Assembly: GCA_032718475.1 (NCBI GenBank)
Contig: JAUCBJ010002065.1
Location: 1 to 27,922, forward strand
Source: Nemertoderma westbladi
Taxonomy: Eukaryota > Xenacoelomorpha > Nemertodermatida > Nemertodermatidae
Direction of reading: 5' to 3'
Length of the DNA: 27,922 nt
Below the pieces are notes generated by a model that searched no databases, had not been told where the DNA came from, and was given only the letters and a program-made list of their open reading frames with translations. Numbering within the stretch: position 1 is the first letter of the stretch; each line of letters begins with the position of its first letter. This document shows, one piece after another, positions 18,427 through 27,589 of this stretch. Position numbers and translations under genes: made by a program.

Positions 18427-19972
18427 TGAAAGGTTAGGGGAATGTTGGGAAGGTTAGGGGAGGGTTGGGAAGGTTAGGGGAGGGTTGGGAAGGATAAGGG
18501 AGGGTTGGGAAGGATAGGGGAGGGTTGGGAAGGATATAGGGGAGGGTTGGGAAGGATAGGAGAAGGTTGGGAAGGATATGGGAGGGTTGGGAAGGATAGG
18601 AGAGGGTTGGGAAGGATGGGGGAGGGTTGGGAAGGATGGGGGAGGGTTGGGAAGGATGGGGGAGGGTTGGGAAGGATAGGGGAGGGTTGGGAAGGATGGG
18701 GGAGGGTTGGGAAGGATAGGAGAGGGTTGGGACGGATAGGGAAGGGTTGGGAAGGTTAGGGAAGGGTTGGGAAGGATAGGGGAGGGTTGGGAAGGATGGG
18801 GGAGGGTTGGGAAGGATAGGAGAGGGTTGGGACGGATAGGGAAGGGTTGGGAAGGTTAGGGGAGGGTTGGGAAGGATAGGGGAGGGTTGGGAAGGATAGG
18901 GGAGGGTTGGGAAGGATAGGGGAGGGAGGGTTGGGAAGGATAGGGGAGGGTTGTGAGGAATAGGAGAGGGTTGGGAAGGATAGGGGAGGGTTGGGAAGGA
19001 TATAGGGAGGGTTGGGAAGGATAGGGGTTGGTTGGGAAGGATAGGGGAGGGAGGGTTGGGAAGGATAGGGGAGGGAGGGTTGGGAAGGATAGGGGAGGGA
19101 GGGTTGGGAAGGATAGGGGAGGGAGGGTTGGGAAGGATAGGGGAGGGAGGGTTGGGAAGGATAGGGGAGGGTTGGGAAGGATGGGGGAGGGTTGGGAAGG
19201 ATAGGAGAGGGTTGGGACGGATAGGGAAGGGTTGGGAAGGTTAGGGGAGGGTTGGGAAGGATGGGGGAGGGTTGGGAAGGATGGGGGAGGGTTGGGAAGG
19301 ATAGGGGAGGGAGGGTTGGGAAGGATAGGGGAGGGTTGGGACGGATAGGGAAGGGTTGGGAAGGTTAGGGGAGGGTTGGGAAGGATAGGGGAGGGTTGGG
19401 AAGGATAGGAGAGGGTTGGGAAGGATAGGGGAGGGAGGGTTGGGAAGGATAGGGGAGGGTTGTGAGGAATAGGAGAGGGTTGGGAAGGATAGGGGAGGGT
19501 TGGGAAGGATATAGGGAGGGTTGGGAAGGATAGGGGTTGGTTGGGAAGGATAGGGGAGGGAGGGTTGGGAAGGATAGGGGAGGGAGGGTTGGGAAGGATA
19601 GGGGAGGGAGGGTTGGGAAGGATAGGGGAGGGAGGGTTGGGAAGGATAGGGGAGGGAGGGTTGGGAAGGATAGGGGAGGGAGGGTTGGGAAGGATAGGGG
19701 AGGGTTGTGAGGAATAGGAGAGGGTTGGGAAGGATAGGGGAGGGTTGGGAAGGATATAGGGAGGGTTGGGAAGGATAGGGGTTGGTTGGGAAGGATAGGG
19801 GAGGGAGGGTTGGGAAGGATAGGGGAGGGAGGGTTGGGAAGGATAGGGGAGGGAGGGTTGGGAAGGATAGGGGAGGGAGGGTTGGGAAGGATAGGGGAGG
19901 GTTGGGAAGGATAGGGGAGGGTTGGGAAGGATAGGAGAGGGTTGGGAAGAATAGGGGAGGGTTGGGAAGAAT
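18427..19972 (+). repeat. G-rich minisatellite, ~20-24 bp unit, inside an intron
   Basis: Roughly 70 copies of GGGTTGGGAAGGATAGGGGA. Variants include GGAGGGAGGG (a 4-bp extension), GGACGGATAGGGAA, GGATGGGGGA and AAGGTTAGGGGA. The array begins about 35 bp after the donor of the KER exon and fills most of that intron. Runs of three or more G separated by loops of 1-7 bases fit the G-quadruplex pattern on the + (sense) strand throughout. Marked variants such as GGGGTTGGTTGGG recur at about 19024, 19534 and 19778, showing higher-order duplication. The 254-codon minus-strand frame of Pro/Ser/Leu repeats is a by-product. Confidence 0.96.
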
Positions 19973-20095
19973 AGATGTCTGTGTAGTTTGACGGTAAGTG
20001 GTCACTTAGTTTGTCTCTATAATGTAGTTGGCTGATCCCTGGTTCAATAGTAATTTACTTAACGTAGAGTATTCCGGGCTGGTTTTTGTTTTTAG

Positions 20096-20462
20096 GAAGA
20101 GGAGAAGGCGCAGCGTGAGCTGGAGAAACAACGGATTGAATCCGCAAAGGCTGAAGCGGAATCCCGCAAAAACCTGGGAAGCAGAAATCTGTTAGCATCA
20201 TTCTTTACTAAGGACTCCAACCCGGTTACTAAGGGTGGAACTAAGGAGACAGAACTTCCACACAATCGGTTTCTAAGGCCTTTCCCGGTGCGAGATGGAA
20301 TGGCCCTGGCTTTACTACAACGGGCTCCAGCCGTCACCCACATTGGCGGGGCTTTTGAGGCAGCGGATGGGGGCAGCGGAGGAGATGAGTCGAACCTCTA
20401 CCTTAGGGAAATAAAGCTGAGAAAGCCTCTCAGAAACGGGAAGACGCAAATTTACGGAGAAG
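20096..20462 (+). CDS. CHAF1A: CHAF1A homologue, PIP2-like and linker exon
   Basis: The acceptor is TTTGTTTTTAG and the donor GAAG|GTTTAT. It enters in phase 0 and leaves with one base of a codon (122 codons plus one base). It continues the charged helix (EEEKAQRELEKQRIESAKAE), then RKNLGSRNLLASFFTKDSNP. The LLASFF segment has the L-x-x-F-F core of a PIP box in the place where vertebrate CHAF1A carries its second, non-canonical PIP (ITRFF). Next come NRFLRPFPVRDGMALAL and a Gly/Glu-rich loop, then LREIKLRKPLRNGKTQIYG, corresponding to the human KDLKGRQPLRSG segment. Reading past the donor meets a stop at 20492. The donor is weak (GTTTAT), but its phase fits the next exon. Confidence 0.92.
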
Positions 20463-20562
20463 GTTTATATGTACGAAATAAATCGAATAAATAGGAAATA
20501 CTTGATGTGTTATTATTAATTTGTGAATGGGTACAACAATACAAGATGGTTTACAAGTGTTG

Positions 20563-21236
20563 TATTTTCTTTGTTCTAGAACCATCCAATGATTTTCTTT
20601 GTTCAAAGAACCAACCAATGTTTTTCTTTGTTCTAGAAACATCCAATGTTTTTCTTTGTTCTAGAACCATCCAATGTTTTTCTTTGTTCTAGAACCATCC
20701 AATGTTTTTCTTTGTTCTAGAACCATCCAATGTTTTTCTTTGTTCTAGAACCATCCAATGTTTTTCTTTGTTCTAGAACCATCCAATGTTTTTCTTTGTT
20801 CTAGAACCATCCAATGTTTTTCTTTGTTCTAGAACCATCCAATGTTTTTCTTTGTTCTAGAACCATCCAATGTTTTTCTTTGTTCTAGAACCATCCAATG
20901 TTTTTCTTTGTTCTAGAACCATCCAATGTTTTTCTTTGTTCTAGAACCATCCAATGTTTTTCTTTGTTCTAGAACCATCCAATGTTTTTCTTTGTTCTAG
21001 AAACATCCAATGTTTTTCTTTGTTCTAGAACCATCCAATGTTTTTCTTTGTTCTAGAACCATCCAATGTTTTTCTTTGTTCTAGAAACATCCAATGTTTT
21101 TCTTTGTTCTAGAACCATCCAATGTTTTTCTTTGTTCTAGAACCATCCAATGTTTTTCTTTGTTCTAGAACCATCCAATGTTTTTCTTTGTTCTAGAACC
21201 ATCCAATGTTTTTCTTTGTTCTAGAACCATCCAATA
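20563..21236 (+). repeat. 28-bp minisatellite of splice-acceptor-like modules (24 copies)
   Basis: The unit is TTTTTCTTTGTTCTAG followed by AACCATCCAATG. Twenty-four copies run from 20563 to 21236 with very few changes (ACC to AAC in some copies; the second copy has TTCAAAG). Each unit has a 14-base pyrimidine-rich tract ending in TAG, an almost ideal 3' splice site. The last AG, at 21223-21224, is the acceptor whose phase fits the next CHAF1A exon. The array occupies nearly all of the 762-bp intron. Confidence 0.95.
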
Positions 21237-21409
21237 TTTCTCATAACTTGGACATCCAATTGCTCCCTGCTAACTCTGACTGCTACTACAGTGGGAAGGT
21301 GAAGTTGTTACAGTTTGCCGACAATCGCAGGCCCGCTTACCGAGGGACCTGGAGGAAGAAATGCAGCAACTCCGGACCAAATCCGAGGAATCCATTCCTA
21401 AAAGATCAG
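21225..21409 (+). CDS. CHAF1A: CHAF1A homologue, LLQF/GTW exon
   Basis: It starts at the last copy of the acceptor array (TTTGTTCTAG|AACC); two bases complete Glu with the base carried over from 20462. It encodes EPSNISHNLDIQLLPANSDC, then YYSGKVKLLQFADNRRPAYR and GTWRKKCSNSGPNPRNPFLK DQ, and ends at CAG|GTATTA in phase 0. KLLQF.(D/E)N.RPAY.GTW is one of the most conserved stretches of CAF-1 p150, leading into the histone-binding acidic region. A second acceptor, GCTACTACAG at 21285, would begin closer to the conserved block, but its phase does not fit the preceding exon. The first 20 residues, partly encoded by the degraded last repeat unit, have no match I recognise. Confidence 0.85.
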
Positions 21410-21559
21410 GTATTAATATTTATAACATATCACACATAATGGGAGATAGGGATCAGCAGCTAGAATGGGAGTAACGGTGTATGTGTGTGTGCATTCTAAT
21501 TATAGGTTTATCGGTGAATTTCGGTTGGATTTCTGTTGGTACTTATTTATGTTTTACAG

Positions 21560-21739
21560 TCGATGGATTACGATTACGATAGTGAGGATGACTGGGAAGA
21601 GGAACCCGTCGGTGAGAGTTTGAGTGACAGTGAAGGTGAAGAGGAGACCTTAGTGGAGGAACCAGAGGAGGAGGATGATGAAGGATTCTTTGTGCCTCAC
21701 GGTTATCTGTCGGCTGACGAGCGGGATGATGGCGACGAG
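21560..21739 (+). CDS. CHAF1A: CHAF1A homologue, acidic (ED) exon
   Basis: The acceptor is TGTTTTACAG and the donor GACGAG|GTGGGT, phase 0 on both sides, 60 codons. It encodes SMDYDYDSEDDWEEEPVGES, LSDSEGEEETLVEEPEEEDD and EGFFVPHGYLSADERDDGDE. The DYD.DS(E/D)(D/E)(D/E)WEEE...GESLS.SEG pattern followed by GFFVPHGYLS is diagnostic of CAF-1 p150. In this family the acidic block binds histones H3-H4. This is the strongest single piece of evidence for the gene identity. Confidence 0.96.
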
Positions 21740-21853
21740 GTGGGTATAGGGGGTTCCGGTCTGTATGAACCCCCACTATTGATACTGCATTGGTACAAGT
21801 CGTTTATCAGTCGTTTTAAAATAAATTAAAACAATTTTATCATAACTATTCAG

Positions 21854-22003
21854 GAGGTTTCCATAGAAACGTTGAAGGTTAAAGAGAAACTATGGCTAGA
21901 CCAGACGAAGTTAAACAATGTAAAAAAGTTACAGCCAGTCTGTCTGGGTTGTTTCTTTGAATCTGAATCGGTTGACAAACTCAAAGTATTCCAAACACTC
22001 AAG
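21854..22003 (+). CDS. CHAF1A: CHAF1A homologue, post-acidic exon
   Basis: The acceptor is ACTATTCAG and the donor CTCAAG|GTTAGT, phase 0 on both sides, 50 codons. It encodes EVSIETLKVKEKLWLDQTKL, NNVKKLQPVCLGCFFESES and VDKLKVFQTLK. This parallels the human segment that runs from KVRQKLKAKEW through LQPVKIGC to DDLKVLQQF. There is no ATG in this exon. The region follows the acidic domain and belongs to the part of p150 associated with the p60 subunit (CHAF1B). Confidence 0.9.
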
Positions 22004-22782
22004 GTTAGTCAATTAGTTATCGCCACTGTAAATGATTAATATTGGTTGGACATTAATTAATTGATGACTTATAAACTCTAATTATCACCTGATAAGCTCC
22101 CAACATTAAGTTATTGGTGATTCAGCTGTATCGTAGTCGCAATTTGTAATTCCTTTACCTAATTATTTATCTTCCAACTAATATCCCCCCCCCCCATTGT
22201 GCTTTATACTTGGTTATTAAAGCTTCTAATTATTTATCAATGATAATAAAATTTTGGCTGTGTAGAATACTATTTAATATATTAAAATTTAAATTGTTTT
22301 TCTTATTTTAGGCTATTAAAGCTATCATTCAGTTTATAGTTTTATTTATAATTAAAATAAAGTTTTAATATATTAAATTATTTTCTCCTGCACCCGAAGT
22401 TTTATTATTCAACTTCCTTATTAATTAGTTATTATAATTGAACTATATATGTTGAGATAAACTTATATTTCCAGTTTATTTACCTTTTTTGTCTCTATAT
22501 ATTTATAATTTTCGATATGTTTTTATCGCCTGTCAGTTCTTTGTATTTTATGTCAAAAATAAAATGTTAATCTATATTATTTACTTGTTGTGATATACTG
22601 AATGTTAGTTAGTTAGTAGTAGATCCTATGATGACTAACCGAACAGATATCTGAATTATTTTGATGTCTAAAAAATACTCTAATTTTTTCCTGAGGATCT
22701 TCTATACACGGGCCACTTTATTTTACTACCATAATGTCCGTCAGTAATATTTAATCTATCATTAACGCGTTTCTGTTTCCAG
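22004..22782. other. AT-rich intron of the CHAF1A homologue
   Basis: A 779-bp intron between GTTAGT and TTTCTGTTTCCAG. It contains a C-run at about 22185-22195 and long A/T stretches. It is the only long intron of the gene without a satellite. Confidence 0.7.
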
Positions 22783-22995
22783 GCGTTTGAGGCGGTGCTA
22801 TTGGGTAGTCAGTTACCCATCTCAACCAATCAGACTCTGTCTGCAGACCTGCCCACAGAGTCTCCCCAACTACCGACTAATTCTACCAAACGTGCCATTC
22901 CAGACAACGCAATTCCTCACCTCATTCAACTCATCCACGGAAACTCCGCCTCCATATCCCGGCTAATAGAGGAATTTAAGTTAGAAGTTTTGTAA
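22783..22995 (+). CDS. CHAF1A: CHAF1A homologue, last recognised exon with stop
   Basis: The acceptor is CTGTTTCCAG, phase 0, and the frame ends at TAA 22993-22995. It encodes AFEAVLLGSQLPISTNQTLS, a linker, then KRAIPDNAIPHLIQLIHGNS and ASISRLIEEFKLEVL. IP..A(I/M)PHLI.LIHGN followed by a helix resembles the start of the C-terminal winged-helix domain (human ILAQLLPLLHGN..GSKVIIREF). The human protein continues for about 200 residues, including the rest of that fold. Here it stops soon after the second helix. A possible donor, GTAATT at 22992, would exit in phase 2 into an exon outside the identified set. No AATAAA is close by; AGTAAA at 23060 is a weak alternative polyadenylation signal. Confidence 0.85.
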   Translation, partial: AFEAVLLGSQLPISTNQTLSADLPTESPQLPTNSTKRAIPDNAIPHLIQLIHGNSASISRLIEEFKLEVL

Positions 22996-23168
22996 TTTTC
23001 ATTTTTAGTCATTTTTGGATCTCCATTATTTAGTTGTCAGCTTTCTGTAGATTATTGATAGTAAAGTTTTTAAAGAACTAGAAATGGCAGACTAGATAGG
23101 CTGACACCACTGCCTAATTATTATATATATTGTATAAGCCCCAAGGTCTTGCAACCAAGAAAATCCCC

Positions 23169-24180
23169 AGACAATGTTAAAAATGAAACAATGTTAAAAA
23201 CTATTGGCAATGATAAAAACTAGACAATGTTTAAAAGTAGACAATGTTGAAAAGTAAACAATGTTAAAATGTAGACAATGTTAAAAACTAGACAATGTTA
23301 AAAACTAGACAATGTTAAAAACTAGACAATGTTAAAAAGTAAACAATGTTAAAAAGTAAACAATGTTAAAAAGTGGATAATGTTAAAAAGTAGACAATGT
23401 TGAAAAGTAAACAATGTTAAAATGTAGACAATGTTAAAAACTAGACAATGTTAAAAACTAGACAATGTTAAAAAGTAAACAATGTTAAAAAGTAAACAAT
23501 GTTAAAAAGTGGATAATGTTAAAAAGTAGACAATGTTGAAAAGTAAACAATGTTAAAATGTAGACAATGTTGAAAAGTAAACAATGTTAAAATGTAGACA
23601 ATGTTAAAAACTAGACAATGTTAAAAACTAGACAATGTTAAAAAGTAAACAATGTTAAAAAGTAAACAATGTTAAAAAGTGGATAATGTTAAAAAGTAGA
23701 CAATGTTGAAAAGTAAACAATGTTAAAATGTAGACAATGTTGAAAAGTAAACAATGTTAAAATGTAGACAATGTTAAAAACTAGACAATGTTAAAAACTA
23801 GACAATGTTAAAAACTAGACAATGTTAAAAAGTAAACAATGTTAAAAAGTAAACAATGTTAAAAAGTGGATAATGTTAAAAAGTAGACAATGTTGAAAAG
23901 TAAACAATGTTAAAATGTAGACAATGTTAAAAACTAGACAATGTTAAAAACTAGACAATGTTAAAAAGTAAACAATGTTAAAAAGTAAACAATGTTAAAA
24001 AGTGGATAATGTTAAAAAGTAGACAATGTTGAAAAGTAAACAATGATAAAATGTAGACAATGTTAAAAACTAGACAATGTTAAAAACTAAACAATGTTAA
24101 AAACTAGACAATGTTAAAAACTAGACAATGTTAAAAACTAGACAATGTTAAAAAGTAAACAATGTTAAAAAGTGGATAAT
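23169..24180 (+). repeat. 17-bp A/T-rich minisatellite just 3' of the stop codon (~59 copies)
   Basis: The basic unit is TAGACAATGTTAAAAAC. Variants are TAAACAATGTTAAAAAG, TGGATAATGTTAAAAAG and TAGACAATGTTGAAAAG. The GTTGAAAAGTAAAC variant recurs at about 23247, 23400, 23536, 23707, 23892 and 24029, with spacings of mostly 136-137 or 151-153 bp (eight or nine units), so an eight- or nine-unit higher-order repeat has been amplified. It lies about 175 bp after the stop codon and may be transcribed in the 3' UTR or lie beyond it. Confidence 0.95.
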
Positions 24181-24424
24181 TAAGTGGCCTCCCCAAATAG
24201 TTGATATACGATTATATTTAAAATTATTTCCATGGTCATGTTCATTCACCCGTCTTTAGTTAGAAATTTGTTTGCATGAAAGACAGTTTAGTTTAGTTTT
24301 TACTGATTATTATCTCTTATCTGACTGGGGTAATAATAAAGGATAGTATAAATGGAAGCAAAGTGTGACAGTAACAAATATTTCCCCGTCACCCTAGCAT
24401 GTCTTAAGTATATGATATATCAAA

Positions 24425-24473
24425 GGGGGAAGTTTGGATTCACTGCATAAATGCAGTTCACCAAACTTCCCCC
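24425..24473. repeat. Composite palindrome (nested hairpin)
   Basis: The outer arms GGGGGAAGTTTGG (24425-24437) and CCAAACTTCCCCC (24461-24473) are perfect 13-bp complements. Inside, ACTGCAT (24442-24448) and ATGCAGT (24451-24457) pair across AA. The arms are separated by a 4-nt/3-nt internal loop, giving a 49-bp, almost fully paired structure. A further CTTTCCCCC..CCCCC stretch follows at 24488. Confidence 0.9.
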
Positions 24474-25051
24474 GAATGCACACTGTAACTTTCCCCCTTC
24501 CCCCAAATATCCACTGTTGAATTAATTTGAAGCGATATAATAAGTACAAAATTGTGCGAGTTTTTAATTGTGTGGTCCAATTGTTATTTGATTTCTATTT
24601 ATTATTTAAAGTGCATTTAATATCACACTGGTTTTTAGAATATTATACTATACAACCTTGGCCCAAACTCACAAAAAGTGGCCAAAAACGTTTCCCACAC
24701 GATTCGACTTAATTTTTGAATGAAATTTTTTTTGGAACCTAGTAAAGTTATATATATTTTTGAAGATAATTTTATGGTCCAACAGATGCACAAAAAATCA
24801 TAATGCCATTCCGACTTTGAAAGAGTTTACAGACCATTTAGTACTAAAAAATGTAGGTTTTTCAATTGTCTAAAAAAGTTCATGGCATTGTGGGGGATGT
24901 ATTTTGACATCTACTGGGAGTATTTCAACAAGTTATAGCTCATTTTAAAGCTAAATAATAGAGGAATGCAATGGAATAACTCCCAAATTGTTTTATTGAT
25001 ATTATATTTAAATAAAACAATAGATAATATACCACTATTTTTGACAATTAC

Positions 25052-25540
25052 TTGTCCCAAACGGTAACAACTGAATTCACCAATAGGTTTTTATTTGGAT
25101 TCTATAAACTAAATTCTTATTTGAAAGGAAAATCTTCAAGAAGTGGAATGTTCCAGATTTTACGAAAAAATACTAAACACAACCAGAGATATGGCTGGTT
25201 TTATACGTGCGAGTCGATTATGTCAATTAGGATTGTCCCATGTGTAACACCAAGTGCACTGCTTTACCATGCTCTAGAATCAGTTGTAACAAACTTGATA
25301 TGAAGATTCAAATATCAGAAGATAGCCAAGTTCTTGGTCTTTTGCGTGAGTAATCATTTGTGGCAACAATTGACTATGGAATAGACTTCAGTTGCTTTTA
25401 CATTTATCAGCATGAGCTTTGTCCCACCTGTAACAAAAGCCTGTAACACAAAAAATCGTTACAGGGCGGGACGTCCCACATGTAACATGTAAATCGAATA
25501 ATTTTGGGCTACAAAGTAGGACATGTCTCACCTGTAACAC
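25052..25540 (+). repeat. Five spaced copies of a TTGTCCCA-n-TGTAACA motif
   Basis: Copies are TTGTCCCAAACGGTAACA (25052), TTGTCCCATGTGTAACAC (25233), TTTGTCCCACCTGTAACA (25418), CGTCCCACATGTAACAT (25472) and ATGTCTCACCTGTAACAC (25523). All have the same orientation, with spacings of about 181, 185, 54 and 51 bp. Extra TGTAACA words occur at 25274 and 25440. The sequences between copies are not alike. Confidence 0.7.
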
Positions 25541-25973
25541 TTTAGTAGTGCAGACTTTATAATATTGATACGACTGTTGGTCATGCACACAGAACAGCAG
25601 TATTAACTGTGAATTGGTACTTACCTAACTACAGTAGTACCGGTAACAGTATCAGTGCTGCCTCTTTATTGCGTTTGATTCGAAGTTATTGGTTATTGGA
25701 TCTACAGATCTGCGCAGTGCATAGAGTTTACTATTGACTACTAAACAAACTAATCCTAACCAGAACCAGTTATAAGACACTGATACAGACACAATGTGAC
25801 TACGGTATAGAATAGAGACCACATTTCATTACTTATTAGACATCAGCTTGCCGTTCCGGTATCAAGATACTGATAGTAAATAAAAATAGGACTAATAATA
25901 CTGATCTGTCTTATGGAATGCGGTCCATCTTGATCTATCTTCTGCGATTGGGAGAGGGAGATTGGGAGCTCCG

Positions 25974-27550
25974 TGAGGGGAGCAGTTAGAGGTGGGAGGG
26001 GAAAAGGTAGAGGTGCAAGAGGAGCAGTTGGAGGTGTGAGGGGAAAAGGTAGATGTGCAAGTGGAGCAGTTGGAGGTGCGAGGGGAAAAGGTAGATGTGC
26101 AAGTGGAGCAGTTGGAGGTGCGAGGGGAAAAGGTAGAGGTGCAAGAGGAGCAGTTGGAGGTGTGAGGGGAAAAGGTAGATGTGCAAGTGGAGCAGTTGGA
26201 GGTGCGAGGGGAAAAGGTAGAGGTGCAAGAGGAGCAGTTGGAGGTGTGAGGGGATAAGGTAGATGTGCAAGTGGAGCAGTTGGATGTGCGAGGGGAAAAG
26301 GTAGATGTGGAAGGGGAGCAGTTGGAGGTGCAAGGGGAAAAGGTAGATGTGCAAGTGGAGCAGTTGGATGTGCGAGGGGAAAAGGTAGATGTGGAAGGGG
26401 AGCAGTTGGAGGTGTGAGGGGAAAATGTAGATGTGCAAGTGGAGCAGTTGGAGGTGCGAGGGGAAAAGGTAGAGGTGCAAGAGGAGCAGTTGGAGGTGTG
26501 AGGGGATAAGGTAGATGTGCAAGTGGAGCAGTTGGATGTGCGAGGGGAAAAGGTAGATGTGGAAGGGGAGCAGTTGGAGGTGCAAGGGGAAAAGGTAGAT
26601 GTGCAAGTGGAGCAGTTGAGGTGCGAGGGGAAAAGGTAGAGGTGCAAGAGGAGCAGTTGGAGGTGTGAGGGGAAAAGGTAGATGTGCAAGTGGAGCAGTT
26701 GGAGGTGCGAGGGGAAAAGGTAGAGGTGCAAGAGGAGCAGTTGGAGGTGTGAGGGGAAAAGGAAGATGTGCAAGTGGAGCAGTTGGAGGTGCGAGGGGAA
26801 AAGGTAGATGTGCAAGTGGAGCAGTTGGAGGTGCGAGGGGAAAAGGTAGATGTGCAAGTGGAGCAGTTGGAGGTGCGAGGGGAAAAGGTAGAGGTGCAAG
26901 AGGAGCAGTTGGAGGTGTGAGGGGAAAAGGTAGATGTGCAAGTGGAGCAGTTGGAGGTGCGAGGGGAAAAGGTAGAGGTGCAAGAGGAGCAGTTGGAGGT
27001 GTGAGGGGATAAGGTAGATGTGCAAGTGGAGCAGTTGGATGTGCGAGGGGAAAAGGTAGATGTGGAAGGGGAGCAGTTGGAGGTGCAAGGGGAAAAGGTA
27101 GATGTGCAAGTGGAGCAGTTGGATGTGCGAGGGGAAAAGGTAGATGTGGAAGGGGAGCAGTTGGAGGTGCAAGAGGAGCAGTTGGAGGTGTGAGGGGAAA
27201 AGGTAGATGTGCAAGTGGAGCAGTTGGATGAGCAGTTGGAGGTGCGAGGGGAAAAGGTAGAGGTGCAAGAGGAGCAGTTGGAGGTGTGAGGGGAAAAGGT
27301 AGATGTGCAAGTGGAGCAGTTGGAGGTGCGAGGGGAAAAGGTAGAGGTGCAAGAGGAGCAGTTGGAGGTGTGAGGGGATAATGTAGATGTGCAAGTGGAG
27401 CAGTTGGATGTGCGAGGGGAAAAGGTAGATGTGGAAGGGGAGCAGTTGGAGGTGCGAGGGGAAAAGGTAGAGGTGCAAGTGGAGCAGTTGGAGGTGCGAG
27501 GGGAAAAGGTAGATGTGGAAGGGGAGCAGTTGGAGGAGCGAGATGAGTAG
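25974..27550 (+). repeat. 42-bp minisatellite (~37 copies)
   Basis: The unit is GGAGCAGTTGGAGGTGCGAG followed by GGGAAAAGGTAGATGTGCAAGT. Variants are GGTGTGAGGGG, GGATGTGCGAGG and GTGGAAGGGG. Subtypes recur in blocks, so longer duplications are present. Because 42 is 14 codons, long frames persist: 528 codons on the minus strand, and G/R/A-rich frames on the plus strand. In the third plus frame (EQLEVRGEKVDVQV) the GGTGTGA subtype introduces stops, so that frame is not continuously open. No splice signal or flanking unique coding sequence supports translation. Confidence 0.95.
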
Positions 27551-27589
27551 TTAGTGCGAGAGCATTGGGTAGAGGTGCGAGTGGATAAT

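Larger units (their letters stand above)
24181..25973. other. AT-rich downstream region without a supported gene
   Basis: No exon or RNA gene could be established. Open frames at 24527-24712, 25052-25303 and 25388-25588 (minus) have no recognisable motif. The + strand around 25230-25500 reads through stops with cysteine pairs (DCPMCNTKC, ELCPTCNKS), which could be a decayed zinc-binding protein or coincidence. The palindrome and the spaced motif are listed separately. Confidence 0.5.

Noticed and set aside
19241-20005. Minus-strand 254-codon Pro/Ser/Leu-rich frame
   Set aside because: Complement of the G-rich satellite; it runs opposite to the gene and is frame-shifted by unit variants.
21286-21409. 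Alternative start of the LLQF/GTW exon at acceptor GCTACTACAG
   Set aside because: It would enter needing two bases from the previous exon, but the exon ending at 20462 supplies one. It would be possible only with another, unseen exon.
25892-27478. Minus-strand open frame of 528 codons (Leu/His/Phe/Ser repeats)
   Set aside because: It lies entirely in the 42-bp array and is open only because the unit is 14 codons without stops. It changes peptide phase midway through an indel, and no splice or flanking coding evidence exists.
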